This document shows positions 1-13,009 of a DNA stretch of 64,000 bases, in pieces. The DNA is taken from the NCBI RefSeq assembly GCF_950295315.1, contig NC_080177.1, forward strand, positions 82,252,452 through 82,316,451, in the 5' to 3' direction. Source of the stretch: Erinaceus europaeus. Taxonomy: Eukaryota > Chordata > Mammalia > Eulipotyphla > Erinaceidae. The notes beneath the pieces are model-generated. The model was given only the letters and a program-made list of their open reading frames with translations. It had not been told where the DNA came from and made no database searches. Numbering within the stretch: the first letter of the stretch is position 1; each line of letters opens with the position of its first letter. The translations under genes were made by a program, and so were the position numbers.

Positions 1-74
1 ATATGGTTTATCTTTCCAAGATAAGTGCTTGCACAGCATTCCCACTGCTATCTGGAGTCCTATACCCCTTAAGG

Positions 75-154
75 GGTTCGAACCGGGATCCTTAAGCCGG
101 TTCTTGCGCTTTGCACCACGTGAGCTTAACCTGTTGTGCTACCGCCCGACTCTG
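75..154 (-). mobile_element. ERI-type tRNA SINE (subtype B), fragment
   Basis: Reverse-strand head of a hedgehog tRNA-derived SINE. The B-box complement (ggttcgaaccgggatcc) and the A-box region (cttaacctgttgtgctaccg) are readable. The pyrimidine-rich body and tail are absent. Confidence 0.75.
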
Positions 155-729
155 ATGTTTTCTGAGAATAATTTTCTCTCCTCTAGACTCGTCCACTGAA
201 TCTCAGAGCCATTTTAGTGGGGACTTGCTTTAATTGTCCACCTGGCTGCTTTTAAAAGCTAACTCATACGTATGTTGAATTCATTCCGAATCCTCTCCTC
301 TCTGCTAAACGATGTTCATACTCCTTTTATACCACGGAACTGCTGAGTGAGACCCTTTCCCATTATGTTCTTTCTCAGTCTCATCCCAGAAATACCCAGC
401 ATAAAACCCCACATCCATTTTCTCCTTTCTTCTACACCCTCATATCCAGACACACATACAATTCTGTAAGTTTTATCTGAAGACTATGCCATACTGTTTT
501 TTTGTTTGTTTGTTTGTTTGTTTTTTGCATTGGAGAATTGTATTTCAACTCTTGGCATCATGATCTCTAAAACAGATCATTTACCTTCCAAATTGCTCTT
601 TGTCCGTTTATTCTAAATTTCTCAGATCCAGTTTTTAACATGACTGCTGTTGTGGTCTGTTTTTGAGGGTAGTTGTGATTATAGTAGTCTGTGCTCAGAC
701 CCCTTCAGTTCACTTGCTATTTTATTTAC
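155..729. other. no gene seen
   Basis: AT-rich unique sequence with a short (GTTT)n run near 500. No coding signal or recognised repeat. Confidence 0.6.
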
Positions 730-737
730 ATAATTCC

Positions 738-998
738 TTTTTTTAAAATTTATTTTATTTTATTTATTCCCTTTTATTGCCCTTGTTTTTTTTTTATTGT
801 TGTAGTTATTATTGTTGTTGTCGTCGTTGTTGGATAGGACAGAGAGAAATGGAGAGAGGAGAGGAAGACAGAGAGGGGGAGAGAAAGACAGACACCTGCA
901 GACCTGCTTCACCGCCCGGCTGGAACCGGGATCCTTACGCTGGTCCTTGCGCTTTGCGCCACATGCGCTTAACCCACTGCGCCACCGCCTGATCCCCA
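738..998 (-). mobile_element. ERI-type SINE subtype B with 8-bp TSD
   Basis: Full reverse-strand copy: T-rich tail at the left, then the GA-rich body and the tRNA-like head. The target-site duplication ataattcc lies at 730-737 and 999-1006. The head is partly deleted between the body and the B box. Confidence 0.88.
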
Positions 999-1090
999 AT
1001 AATTCCAAATTTTTAATCAATACTCCCTTCCTCACTAGTTTTCTTTCATCTCCATTTTCGTCACTTGGAGATTTTTTCATGGATTATATC

Positions 1091-1347
1091 TTTTTTTTTT
1101 TTTTTTACTTTTTTTAAGCATCTTTATTTTTATTTTTTATTTTTTATTATCTTTATTTATTGGATAGAGACAGCCATAAATCAAGAGGGAAGGGGGTGAC
1201 AGAGAGGGAGAGAGACAGAGAGACCCCTGCAGCCCTGCTTCACCACTCATAAAGCTTTTCCCTTGCAGGTGGGGACTAGGGGCTCGAATCCGGTCCTTGC
1301 ACATTGTAATACATGCGCTTGACCAGATGTGCCACCACCCAGCCCCC
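1091..1347 (-). mobile_element. ERI-type SINE subtype A, first of a tandem pair
   Basis: Reverse-strand SINE with a long T tract, the tail/body motif ttattggatagagacagcc and a head ending ccaccacccagccccc. Subtype A differs from B in its body (agagacagccagaaat rather than aggacagagagaaatgg). It abuts a second copy directly. Confidence 0.85.
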
Positions 1348-1547
1348 TTTCTTTCTTTATTAGATAGAGACAGCAAGAAATTGAGAGACAAAGGAGAGAT
1401 AGAGAGGAAAAGAGACAGAGAGACACCTACAGCCCTGTTGCACCGCTCATAAAGCTTTCCCCTTGCAGGTGGGGACCGGGAGCTCGAACCCAAATCCTTG
1501 CACACTGTGACATGTGCACTCAACCAGGTGTGCCAGCACCCAGCCCC
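1348..1547 (-). mobile_element. ERI-type SINE subtype A, second of a tandem pair
   Basis: Second reverse-strand copy, directly downstream of the first and in the same orientation. This is consistent with one copy having inserted into the tail of the other. The B-box complement (gctcgaacccaaatcctt) is visible. Confidence 0.85.
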
Positions 1548-1669
1548 CATTATCTCTTGAACCGTATTACTTGCATTGAGAAGCGGCTTCCTTGCGACTC
1601 CTTATTTGAACTCTAGGCTAAGCCCAGCAGCAAAGTCAAACTTTTTTCAAGTCATGTGTTAACATGTGT

Positions 1670-1815
1670 GATTGACAGAAGGGAGACACTGCAGGCAGGC
1701 AGCACTGCTTCAGCACTCTTGCCATTCCTCCCACCCTCACAGGTGGGGACTAGGGGCTTTCACCTGGGTCCTTGCTGATGGAGACGTGTGTGTGATAGCA
1801 CCCACTCCTGAAAGA
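1670..1815 (-). mobile_element. decayed ERI-type SINE
   Basis: Weaker match to subtype A: gcagcactgcttcagcactc, then caggtggggactaggggct, then a degraded head. Likely an old copy. Confidence 0.5.
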
Positions 1816-3949
1816 TAGACTTAGTGAAGAGTCGATACAGAAGCTGGAATTTTCAGATACCCTGTGAAGAAGAAGAAGCTGTGAGGTTATAAATGTTACA
1901 TATTATTAATGTTTCACGTTGACACACCACTTTTGCAACTGAGAAGAGATAGCGGTGGTATATGAATATTCTCTGTATCCGCAGACTCACAGATTTTAAG
2001 CTAAGTTCTAGAATGTCACCTCCTTTGCATAAGGAGAGTAAGCAGAGTTCAAGTAAATGTCTGGTCTAGACTCAATTTGAGAAGACTCTTGTGTTTTGGA
2101 AATAGAACACCTATCAAGTACTTCGAAGTCAAACAGACCTCATCATTTTAAAGAGGAGCAGAAGTAGTCAAGGGAGCATTAAAAACTAATGTGTGAATAA
2201 ATGAGGTGGAGCAAAAAAGATTTGAGAAATGAAAAAAAAAAAACCTTTGGAGTTCATGTGGCAGTAACGATTCTAGATCAAAGTAATGGGTCATTCAGAA
2301 ATAGCATATAATCAAAAGTGATTTTAATCAGGTTTTTAAAAAGCTTGTTTAACCTTTGAAAATGTAGCTTTCAGTTAGCCTCAGAGCTTTCTGTACTCTC
2401 AAATACAATAATATGAACACCCTGGAAAGATAGAAATTTCATGCTGCTTGAGCCAAGGTTCAAACCCAGCTCCACCCAAATGTAGGTAAGCTTGGGTGCC
2501 GTGTCCTCATTGTATGATTTTGTGCTCCTTTATCTGTCTCTAATCGAAAACAAAGGAATGAAAAAACAAATATGTATGAATCTCAAGGTGAGGTCAGAAA
2601 TTCTAAATTCCCATCTCAGAGTAATCATAGAAAATATAATAAAGGCTTACATAAAGAAAGAGGGAAAGGCATGGAATTCTGTGACTGTGAACTTCAGTTT
2701 CAATTTGTGTTCTGTATAAGTACTTCTTTCTGTTGTTTGTAAAGCAGGAGTTTCTCTGAAAAAATAAATAAATAACATGGAGATCATTTTCAACAATGTT
2801 TTATTGTTAAGATATGCATTTATTTTTTTCTTATGAAAAAGAGAGAATAGTGGATCAGGGAGAAATTGAAAGAAAAGACCAACACAAAATCCCACATCCA
2901 TTTGTGGGGAGAGTTCAGGTTCTGGAAAAGGAAGACAGAGGACCTCGTGGGGGTTGTGTTGCTTTGCGGAAAACTGAGAAATGTTAGGCATGAACAAACT
3001 ATTGTATTTACTGGTGACTATAAAACCTTAATCCCCCAATAAAGGGGAAAAAAGAAAGAGACAGACAGACAGAATATTGCTCAGAGCTTGTCATAGGCTG
3101 GTGCTGGGACTTACTTAGTTCTGTAGTCTCTGAGATCCTGAGGGATTTCAGTTGGTGTCCTAACAGTCTGAGATATCTCCACATCCCTTGCCTGTGTTTC
3201 TAACATTGAATTTATAAATATTACCTGTACTTGTGTATTTGCTTTTGTTCATATATATGAATGCATCCTTTGCAGTGTATTTCTGGGTTTACCTATAGGT
3301 GTTACTGCATGTTCATGGTATTATCGCAGGTTATTAAATGCAACATTTGGTTGCCTTTGATTTAGGGAGTAAGGCCGCCCCAAGGGGAAAAAAAGAGAAG
3401 GTAATTAATCTGCCAACACCTGGAATTAGATTTTACTAAGATTCTAGCTGACAAAACCCTGGTCATCGTGGGACTGTGTATGCCTATGATGTGAGGCCGT
3501 GCCTGTCCTTGCCGTGAGTCCAGTACTCGGCCTGACCAGACTCGTTGACCGAGATGGAGCTGTGTCAGAGATGGACATTCTGTCCCCTTCTTTCTGTAAG
3601 TTTTTTTCTCAATCTGCTATAATTTTTTATTTAATATAGGTTTACAGTCTTGTAGGACTGTGGAAGTCTGATGTCACACCTACACGTGTAGACAGACATG
3701 TGGTCTATAAAGACATAGCATATTCTCAGCACACCCAGACCAGTGCCACCACACCAAAGAGAAACCTCGGCCTGTTCTCCCGTGTCCTGCCCCATTCCTT
3801 CTGCAAGCACCACCAGAATGGGTTTATTTTTTTCGTTTTTTTTTTTTTTTTAGTAATTAAGAGATTCACATGAAATTTCACCTCTAAGTGGAACCACCAG
3901 TAGTTGACTTTTTTCTTATGTCTAGTGATAAAAAGAACAAAGACATATT
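1816..3949. other. no gene; possible old L1 3' tail
   Basis: Mostly unique AT-rich sequence. Around 3025-3060, cttaatcccccaataaagg resembles an old L1 3' end. Open frames here are short and show no recognisable protein. Confidence 0.5.
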
Positions 3950-3956
3950 GGGGGGG

Positions 3957-4088
3957 GGCTGAGTGGTGGCGCACCTGGTTGAGCACACACGTTACCATGC
4001 GCAAGGACCCCGGTTCAAGCCTCCAGTTCTCACCTGCAGGGGAAAAGCTTTGCGAGTGGTGAAACAGGGCTGCAGATGTAGACTGTCA

Positions 4089-4122
<34 letters not shown>

Positions 4123-4210
4123 TCCCTCCTTCCCTCCCTCCCTCCCTCTCTATTATCCCCTTCCCTCAATTTCTGGCTGTCTCTATCCAATAAATAAATA
4201 AAGATACAAA
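3957..4210 (+). mobile_element. ERI-type SINE subtype A with expanded CT/CCCT tract
   Basis: Forward copy: A-box region gtggcgcacctggttgag, B-box region ccggttcaagcctccag, then a (CT)n and (CCCTT)n expansion at 4090-4150, the typical ctggctgtctctatccaata end and an (AATA)n tail. Confidence 0.88.
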
Positions 4211-5525
4211 AATTTGGTATGTAACACCTTAAGTTTAAGATATGCAACTTGTTGCTTTGATGGATTTGTAGATCTCAGCCCGATCCCTCCTGCCCCCTCT
4301 AGTTCAAGGTTTTGGTTTGGCAGTTCTTTCCCCCTATACTATATAATACATACATACATACACACCTACATTCACATTCAGTCGTGTTTTCTGTTCAGCT
4401 GTCGTCTCCCCACATAGAAAGAAAGTCAACGATGTGCAAATGAGCAGAGAGGGAAGGTAGAGGGGCAAGGTGTAACCCCTCTCTTTGACAGTACTGGAAC
4501 ATGTTGGTAAATGTGATCCTAGCTCTTCCTCTGTATAATAAGGAGAATTGAGTGATTCTTACGCTTTCCCACTGAAGAGGATTGCCCCAAGAAAAGAGAA
4601 GTCAAACAGAAACCATAGGGAGCTGAAAAAGAGAGACTCAACTCCAGTCAGTTTCCTAAAGTAAGGGGCTAAGAAGTGGAGAGACTCTATGGGGACTTTG
4701 AACAATTCCCACAAACCCTCCATGAGAGGACCAGCATCGAAAAATGTAGAAATACAGGCTTCTTGGCTACATCAGTGACTTCCACAGTCACTAGCCATAG
4801 GGAAGCATATCTAGTGTGTAACATAAGACAAGCCAACCATTTTTGTTTCCAGTCACTTACTCTTGCCGTTGCTAAAATGCCAGGATTTAGAAGACGCTTG
4901 TGCAGAACATAACCAAGGGCAGAGTCTACTCCTGGTCCTCTTCACCCATCCTGAGATGATGGGTAGGACGATTCTTCATCAGAAAGGAGAATCGAGTATT
5001 GCCACGGAAGGGCTGAATTTTATAACTGCAAGCAGTCTGAACACTGTAGAATCTGGGTGAGGCAATGCTTCACTTTAAAAATAAACTTTGGCGTACATGT
5101 AATAGGAAACAATGAATGCTATTTGCTCAACAAGAATGGAGAGGGGAGTTCAGGAAGATGGATCTGATGCCAGAAGCACTTTTATTTCCTGCATGTGTAG
5201 ACTCTCTGCCCTGCAGATGAATCGCTGTATTTAAAGGTTCACTGCTTTAAAATAGCTAAAATCACTTATCTGGTAGTTTATAAAAGGATATTAGGCTGTG
5301 AGGATTTTAGAGCCCAGCCAGTGAAATCTAAAGGTTAGAATAATCCTAGATGAATTCTGTCCAGGGGCTCATTTTTCACCAGTCTACTCAGTGTTCAAAG
5401 TGTAGGTGTATGTACCTGTCCATGTGCAGGAAGGAACTATGTCCCATGTCTAGTTGAGAGGAGACAGGTACCCTCAGAAAGATCAGGAGGCCCAGTAGGT
5501 GAGGCTTCAAAAAAAGATTTGTTCA
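4211..5525. other. no gene seen
   Basis: Unique sequence with a short (CATA)n run near 4348-4372. Frames of up to 78 codons show no recognisable domain. Confidence 0.55.
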
Positions 5526-5529
5526 TCAG

Positions 5530-5690
5530 GCTGATAAAATGCTCATTAACAGGGTGTCGCTTCCCCATGTGAGCGACTTGGGTTTGAGCCTGCTTCCCAC
5601 CATGGTGAAGGAGGCGCTCTAACTCTTTACACCTCTCTGTCTCTAGCTGAAAAAGAAAAAGAAAAAAAGAGGGGGGGGGGAGTATTTGGT
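5530..5690 (+). mobile_element. probable decayed SINE
   Basis: Forward sequence with a SINE-like body (gggtttgagcctgcttccca, then acctctctgtctct) and an A-rich, G-run tail. It is too diverged to place in a subtype. Confidence 0.4.
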
Positions 5691-5691
5691 T

Positions 5692-5830
5692 TTTAAAAGG
5701 AGAAAAAGAGAGAGACAGAGAGAGCAGAGTATCACTCAATGCTGACATTTGCAGGGCTGGGATTAGACCTGGAGCCTTAGATCTGCATGGCTTTGATGTG
5801 GTACCACGGAGCTGTCTCTTCACAGATGAG
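5692..5830 (-). mobile_element. probable tRNA SINE (type D), reverse
   Basis: Reverse-strand match to a second hedgehog SINE type: a GA-rich stretch, an interrupted 'gcagggctgggattagacctgg' B-box-like region and agctgtctc at the head. Diverged. Confidence 0.45.
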
Positions 5831-5904
5831 GAGTCTACATTCAAATGCCACCTTGACGTGCTGAAGATGGAGCATTGAGAAATAGATCACCTGGTAAAGA
5901 TGGT

Positions 5905-6009
5905 GTATGGGAGGAAGGAAGGGAGGGAGGGAGGGAGGGAGGAAGGAAGGAAGGGAGGGAGGGAGGAAGGGGGAAAGAAAAGAGAGAAAGAGAGAGAGAG
6001 AGAGAGAAA

Positions 6010-6069
<60 letters not shown>

Positions 6070-6090
6070 AGGAGAAAGGAAGGAAGATGA
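5905..6090. repeat. compound purine microsatellite
   Basis: Graded tract of GGGA/GGAA units passing through (GA)n into about 17 units of GAAA, then GGAAA. All three forward frames stay open across it, giving K/R/E- or G-rich artefact translations. Confidence 0.95.
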
Positions 6091-6099
6091 GGCTATAAT

Positions 6100-7514
6100 T
6101 CAAGCTCCAGTGACATAAGAGAGCAAAAATGAAGGAGTCATGGATGGTGGAGTGGTGCTGAAGAACTTATCTCTCCCTCTCCTCTGCCCCTTCGTTCTTT
6201 ATCTGTAAAAAGGAATAAAAAATTAGACTGGGAGGCCACTTAGCAGTATGACCGCATTCCTGGGGGAGTCAGTTCCTAAAAGAAGAAAAATTTTTAAATG
6301 AGAAAGAAGCGGATATATGCTTATTACTTGTGCACTTTCCATGTAATCATGAAATTTTTACATCCCAGAAAATTCTGATATATGTTATTCTATTTTGAGT
6401 CATTTATTTCTAAGGTCTAATCAAGAAATCTAGTATATCATTTTTCCCTTTTATGATCCTTTGTATAGTATATGACTGTTGTGACATACCTTGTATGTAA
6501 AGAATACTTCCATAATATAAGCAATACCCAGTACCACCTGCCCAAGACAGCTGCTTCCGTGGTGATGGATCTGGTGTGTCTTGTGAGAGTCTCAGGCACA
6601 AGGGATCTTATTTTTGTCTCCCCCACCCACTACGCGATTCCCCACCTGCCTGCACTCTTTACCCTACTTATGACTTTGGTCCACAACTGAATTTAAAGCG
6701 ACCAAATGTTAAAAATAAACAACTTAAATAATGGAAAATAATCTGTAATACCATAAGTTCAAATACAAAGAATAATAGCAGCATTGTCTAGCATCTTCTG
6801 TCAGGTTGGTCCTGTGTCACTCCAGGCCCTCTCTCTTACTGTCTTGAAAGAAGTTAAAACGGTAAGATGGGAAGTGGGGAAAGATACGAAGTAAGATTCA
6901 AGTCGTTTGTTTCTTGGCATAATATGACACTAGTTTTGAAAAAGTCAGCAACTAGTAAGTGCCTTACAAAGGAATTACCATTTATTTGTATGGACAGTCA
7001 AATTAGCTTGTGTTTAACTTGGTTAGGAAATGCTGACTCTAGAGACTATGTGAAAAATATATCCATGTCCATGAATGTGTGGCATTTTGCCTGGCTTATA
7101 ATGACTGAACATAAAACAAGAAACCCTTTCTTCCTATAGTGATAATAAGAAAGAACACAGTTTTTAAAATACTGTGTTTTCTTAGGGAGACTCAGGTATA
7201 AGTGAATAAAACTTGTTTATTTATATTTATTTTTTCTGTAGCTTCATGTTTCAGTAATGATTTGTGTCAGTCTTTGTTGCATGTTCTTCATGGCTCCTAA
7301 TAGTCTATACAGAGCAGAATTTAATTTCATAAGCTAGTCAGAATATTGGTGTGGCCACGTGTAGTCTCACTGTGCTATTAATAGCTGTAGTCACCTCTCA
7401 GTGTTGTGTGTGTGTGAGAGAGAGAGAGAGATTGAGAGAGAGAATTTTCAGAGTGGAAAGCAAAACGAATTAATTATTTACTGTTTAAGTAAATGTGATA
7501 CCCTATATAAGTTT
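6100..7514. other. no gene seen
   Basis: Unique AT-rich sequence with a short (GT/GA)n tract at 7404-7442. No recognisable coding content. Confidence 0.55.
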
Positions 7515-7528
7515 TTATTCAACTATTT

Positions 7529-7798
7529 TTTAAATTTTATTTATTTCCCTTTTGTTGCACTTGTTTTTTTTATTGTTTTATTGTTGTTGTAGTTATTATT
7601 GTTGGTGGTGTTATTAGATAGGACAGAGAGAAATGGAGAGAGGAGGGGCAGACAGAGAGGGGGAGAGAAAGACAGACACCTGCAGACCTGCTTCACCGCC
7701 TGGGAAGCGACTCCCCTGCAGGTGTTGAGCCCTGGGCTCGAACTGGGATCCTTACGCCGGTCCTTGTGCTTAACCCATTGCACTACCGCCCAACTCCC
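7529..7798 (-). mobile_element. ERI-type SINE subtype B with 14-bp TSD
   Basis: Full reverse copy bounded by perfect 14-bp direct repeats ttattcaactattt at 7515-7528 and 7799-7812. The perfect duplication suggests a relatively recent insertion. Confidence 0.93.
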
Positions 7799-8062
7799 TT
7801 ATTCAACTATTTAAAATGAGGAGGTTTCTGTCTAGAAGATGAAAGATTCTCAGTGTTTGTGTGAAGAAGAGATGAATCTTCAGATGATGCAGTCGTCATG
7901 ACCTCAGAGGTAATTGCTGGGCTTTCTGTAGCTCCCTGTGCAGTCACTTCTTGCTTTTGCGCTTACTAGTCCTGTTTGCTCCAGGGAGACAACTGTCCTG
8001 TTTCGTTTTGCTTTTTCCTCTAGTGTCCATTATGTTATGCCTTATTTTGGCAACAAAGTCAA

Positions 8063-8282
8063 TTATTTTTTAAAATTTTTTAAAATGATCTTTATTGGGT
8101 AGAGAGCCAGAAATCGAGAGGGTAGGAGGAGATTGAAAGGGAGAAAGACAGAGAGACACAGACAGCTCTGCTTCACCACTCATAAAGCTTTCCCCATGCA
8201 GATGGGGACTGGGGACTCGAACCCAGGACCTTGTACATTGTAATATATGCACTCAAACAGGTGTGCCACCCCCTGACCCCTC
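8063..8282 (-). mobile_element. ERI-type SINE subtype A with 9-bp TSD
   Basis: Reverse copy bounded by caaagtcaa at 8054-8062 and 8283-8291. Body and tRNA-like head are complete. Confidence 0.9.
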
Positions 8283-10768
8283 CAAAGTCAAATCTTTTTC
8301 TGAAGGCCTATGTACTCTGAGAGAAAGCATTATAGGCTAAGACCCAATATGAGCCCAATGTGTGACTTTAGAATGATAATAACTGGAAGATGTGTGAGGA
8401 CAGAGAAGTAGCTCAGCACAACCTAGCATGTGTCTGCAGAGGGGCCATCGTAGCCGTCAGCTGTTTTCTTCCTGACCAAACTGTGTAGGGAACTGTTGCT
8501 GTTCCCTTGCTGACGTCTCTCAGTTGAATTCCTCTGGCTTCAGCTAATTTAATTTCTCACCAGCAGGTATTGCTAAAGCATGCTGTACACAGATTTTCTC
8601 AGCTTTGATAGTACTGAAAAAAATCAAGATATGAATGCTGTTCTCTCTATAAATAGTAACATCCATCTAGTATTCTATGTCTTTTTAAATTCCTCCTCTC
8701 ATCCACATAATTTCAATTTGTAATTTCAATTTCCTGATTATTTGAAGACTGATTAAAACATACACATGAATTTGGGAATGTGCTTTAATTCTTAAGACAT
8801 CACTCTTGCTGCAGAGAAATACTCAGTAAACTGTCTCTCTCTGTCTCATTCCACCTACTCAGATTCTCTCTGTCTCAATCCAAAATACATAAAGAAATAA
8901 AATATTAAAGAATATTGATATGTCTTTTTTCTTGTCAGTATAAAGGTATTTTTTGTTACCAAAGAATCCAACCATCACGTAGGTAGGTTAATAATAGCTC
9001 TGAATTTCTTTTTCTCTTAGTAAATAGATCAGTAACAGGCCAGTAGCCTTTCTCTCCTGGAAGAATACCTGCATTGCTATGTATTCAACCCAGGTACTAG
9101 CTCAATGCCCCACCACACTGAAGCCAGGCTCAGTACTGTGGTTTTTCTATTTATCCATCCATCTTTCTGTCTGTCTGTTTTTCTCCTTTTGTCTTAAAAA
9201 GCCAGCCCTGGCCTATGAAGCCTTGTCTGAATATATATATATTCAGTAAAATTTATTTTGTTTCCAATAAGCTGTCTCAGGAAGACATTCAGGCATTGAT
9301 GAAATGGAATTAATTCAGTTATCCTTTACCAATATCCAATAAATATTTCAGGAGAATAATATGCACAAAAAAATCAAGATTTACAGATGTATAATGAAAG
9401 CTCTTTTGTTGGTACTAAGATATGATTTAAAATAGTCTTTAAAGAACTCTGGTACAGCACTTGGAGGCATGAATATTTTCTGTGTACATCAATAATGGAT
9501 ATAGTTTTTCCCTTTCATCCCTTAAGTAGGGAAAGTTGTAATCTTGCCATTGTATTATCTTCTAGGCCAGCTCAGAGCCAAAAATGTCATATCCTTCAGA
9601 GGTCTCGAAGGCTACTAAAATAATTCTAAGTGCATAATATTATTATTTAAAGTTTTGCATAATTCACTTTTGTTGATATTAAATGTTTTGATAATGTGCG
9701 AGATTCATTTAGAGTACAAAGCCTGGCGTAGAACTTTTTTATTCAATTAAACAATCTACTCAGTTCCAATGAATATTTATTTTTGTAATAGAAAAACTCA
9801 AGATAAATATATAGGTTGCTTGTTTTGACCATCTCAACTTAAATTGTACTCCAAAGTGTTAGTAGCAAAGATATCTAATCAATAGTATCTGTGAAAATAT
9901 GTGGCAATATGTAAATAAAAATGGTTTCTACACAGTGTTAAATATATGACTGCATAAGTAAACTTGAAACATATCACTAACTAAGTAAATAGAATTGCAA
10001 ATAACTATATACCTCTTTTAGGATATTTCAATCATTTAACAAAAAAACAGTAGAGAGACTATGTAAAGATGACATCTCTTATTGTTCTTCCAAGAAAGCC
10101 AAAATAGGAACAAGATTCCTGGAAGCAAATATCATAAGATAGAAGAAAAATATCTTTTCTAGCTGAGTTCTAAAGTTGCGACCATGGAGACACCTTAGTT
10201 TGACCCTTCAAGGGTGATAGATCTCACTGGCTAAGTCTGCTTCTGTGTGTGTGTTGGGTCTGATGCAGAGCCACAGCTGACACTGGGCACTTTATATCAT
10301 TTCCTTATTCAGTGATAGGCTTTAGAGATTTATTCATGTTTGACATAGACCAGCAACTGATGTAGACAATTTCTTAACGAATCCTCTCCTCATGGTCCTG
10401 TGAATATTTGATTAGGGCTGCTATAGTGACTGTGAATATGCCAATTATATTCATTTAAAAATTATTTTATTGGGAAAATAATGATTCATAAGACTGTTGT
10501 CACCTGGACACTTCTTCTTAGCTCCTGTGGAAGGTATTAGCATATCTCACTTTGCATCCATCTGTTCACATCCTTCTGTAGATATATTCACTCGTTTATC
10601 ATGAGTATGTTAGTGTTGTTTTATATCATGTAGTAGATAGAGTGGAGCAAGTAAGTATATCCTTACTAATGCTATTTGATATCTATGTAGCTGATTATTA
10701 GAAGCTCCAGTAGATACTATTAAACACAGACATGAAAATTCACATTAAAATCAGTTAATAAACTAAAA

Positions 10769-10885
10769 CAAAGGGGAAGAGACCAGAGTACCTCTTGATC
10801 ACATTCAGTGTCAGGGATTGAACCTGGACTATGATGCATGCAAAACGTTTGTTTTGCCCTCTGAGCCACCTTCCTGGCCTGGCAG
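10769..10885 (-). mobile_element. decayed tRNA SINE (type D)
   Basis: Reverse copy with cagggattgaacctggac (B-box complement) and ccctctgagccaccttcctgg (A-box side). Diverged. Confidence 0.5.
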
Positions 10886-11544
10886 ACAAGCATGAAGCCA
10901 TGTTGTATCTATGCAGATTGCATGATGAGTATAGCCAACACCCAAGCATATGTTCTCTCGCTAGTCAGAGCCACTATCTGAGTCAGCACATAAATTACAG
11001 AAATCATTGACGAAACAGTGACATGCAGTTCTGTTTTACTCATGTGTTGCTCATAATATAAGCAAAAAAAATAAAAGCATATATGCTAGAGTCTCATTGA
11101 TTCAACAGTTTCAAATTAGTTTACTTACAGCAGGAGGTAAAGTAACCTCTTGTAGATACATTGATTGTAGAGAATTCTCAATATCTTTAGTAGAATTTGT
11201 GCATTGGATGCAGTGCATTTTAACATCAGCAATTATGATACATTTTATATGCACTTAACACTCATGCATTTATTTTTCAGAGTGAAGTCTTTATATATTT
11301 ACCAGCACAGAACATATAGGACTAGTTAATTTGAAACTGATTGCTAAAATGTTAAGTGTTCTCTTAAATGGCTAGATAATATTTCATTACCACGAGGAAT
11401 ATGTGAAAGCTTTTACTTCTCCATATTTCTGTAACAGTTGACGTAGTCATTCTTTTAAATTGTAGTCATTTTAGTTTTTTTTTTTCTTCCAGTATTTGAA
11501 TGTGATTTTCATTTGTATTTCCCAGTTGGAAAATATGCTAAGCA

Positions 11545-11614
11545 AGTGTGTGTGTGTGTGTGTATGTGTGTGTGTGTGTGTGTGTGTGTATGCATGTGTG
11601 TATGAGTGTGTGTG
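11545..11614. repeat. (GT)n microsatellite
   Basis: GT dinucleotide run broken by a few ta and ca steps. The apparent C/V-rich forward frame and the H/T-rich reverse frame across it are artefacts. Confidence 0.95.
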
Positions 11615-12049
11615 TAATTGGCATTTTGAATGTATTCTTGATTGGCTTGCTTGTACCAGATTTTTATTCTACTTTTAACCCGTTTAATTGGAGAATTCAG
11701 TGTTACCAGGTACAACCACTATATTCTACACTAAATCCTTGGTCTTCTTCATTTGATTCACAAGGGTTTTGATGATGTGGTGAGGTGCATACTCATATAA
11801 GTTACTTATTAAATAATTGAATTATTGCATTTGTAAATTTATTTTTATTGGGGGACTAACATTTTACAGTCAACAGCAAATACAGTAGTTCTTACATGAA
11901 TCACATTCCCCAGTGTTCCACATAACAATATAACCCCCACTAGGTTTTTATTGCATTTTAATCAACTATTAGGAAAAACACTATTGATAATAAAATGTAT
12001 TACAATACAAATATAGCTATTATAAGTCCCTTCTTCAGTTAATCCTCTT

Positions 12050-12311
12050 TTTTAATATTTATTTAGTTATTTGTTCTCTTGTTGCTCTTGTTGTTTTATT
12101 GTTGTAGTTATTATTGTTGCTATTGATGTTGTTGTTGTTGGATAGGACAGAGAGAAATAGAGAGAGGAGGGGAAGACAGAGAGGGGGAGAGAAAGACAGA
12201 CACCTGCAGACCTGCTTCACCGCCTGTGAAGCGACTCCCCTGCAGGTGGGGAGCCGGGGGCTGGAACCGGGATCCTTAAGCTGCTGGTCCTTGCGCTTTG
12301 CTGGACTCCCA
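12050..12311 (-). mobile_element. ERI-type SINE subtype B with 13-bp TSD and deleted head
   Basis: Bounded by agttaatcctctt at 12037-12049 and 12312-12324. The 5' head is truncated: the copy goes from tgcgctttgct straight to ggactccc, losing most of the A-box region. Confidence 0.9.
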
Positions 12312-12324
12312 AGTTAATCCTCTT

Positions 12325-13009
12325 AACTTCTACAGTGTAATACACCCTTGATGAGTCAATAAATATTCAATTCACTTAGTTAAAATATTCGAGGATTTAG
12401 CATAGAGTAATCAGGCAGTTTTATTAAAAACTATTTTACATGAAGGCTACACTTTAATCATCATACTTAATGAGTAATTATGTGGTATATGACTGATACT
12501 CCCATCCCTGCCTCAAATTAGACAGTGAAGCTCTACAGGGTGGAGAAAGAATTAGTGACTTCCATGTTGACCATCCATGTCTGATCTTTCAGACACCATG
12601 TGTGAGACATGCAGTGTGTGCTCATTACAGGATGACTAAGGGATTATCAAGTCCTGGGCGGAGGGGCTCTGTAAGTCAAGCTCTCCACAGAAAGGGGAAT
12701 CAACACTGAATAAATTTCATTCTCACTCAAAGAATTTCTGCACTTAAACAAAATGTTGCACATTCAAAACACTTGTATTTAAGCCAAATATACATCTTCA
12801 CACATTTATTTGCTAACACATCATATTGGAATTTCTTGGAGTTGCGGTCAGTATGAGATTATGTACCACACAAAATCACTTACTGTCAATAAAGTAGGAA
12901 CAAGAACACAAGTGCAACATACAATAAATAATTTGTTATACAGCTGATATTTCATCTCTTTGTTCTCTGAATTTATTTTAGTGAGAATTTCACTTTCATT
13001 ATCTTTTTT
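12325..13009. other. no gene seen
   Basis: Unique AT-rich sequence without recognisable features. Confidence 0.5.

Larger units (their letters stand above)
8292..12036. other. long unique AT-rich stretch, no gene
   Basis: About 3.7 kb with very few repeats: one SINE remnant and one GT tract, listed separately. No frame above 75 codons has recognisable protein content, and I see no convincing splice-flanked exon. Confidence 0.5.

Noticed and set aside
3957..4040. tRNA gene candidates at SINE heads (A and B boxes present)
   Set aside because: The heads are followed by the SINE body and A-rich tail and are dispersed in many copies; they are SINE promoters, not tRNA genes.
5875..6118. Lys/Arg/Glu-rich frames on the + strand and Ser/Phe/Leu-rich frames on the - strand
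   Set aside because: Translations of a purine microsatellite.
7599..7814. Recurring frames containing MERRGRQRGGEKDRHLQTCF-type sequence in many places
   Set aside because: They are antisense translations of the ERI-B SINE body, repeated wherever the SINE lies in reverse.
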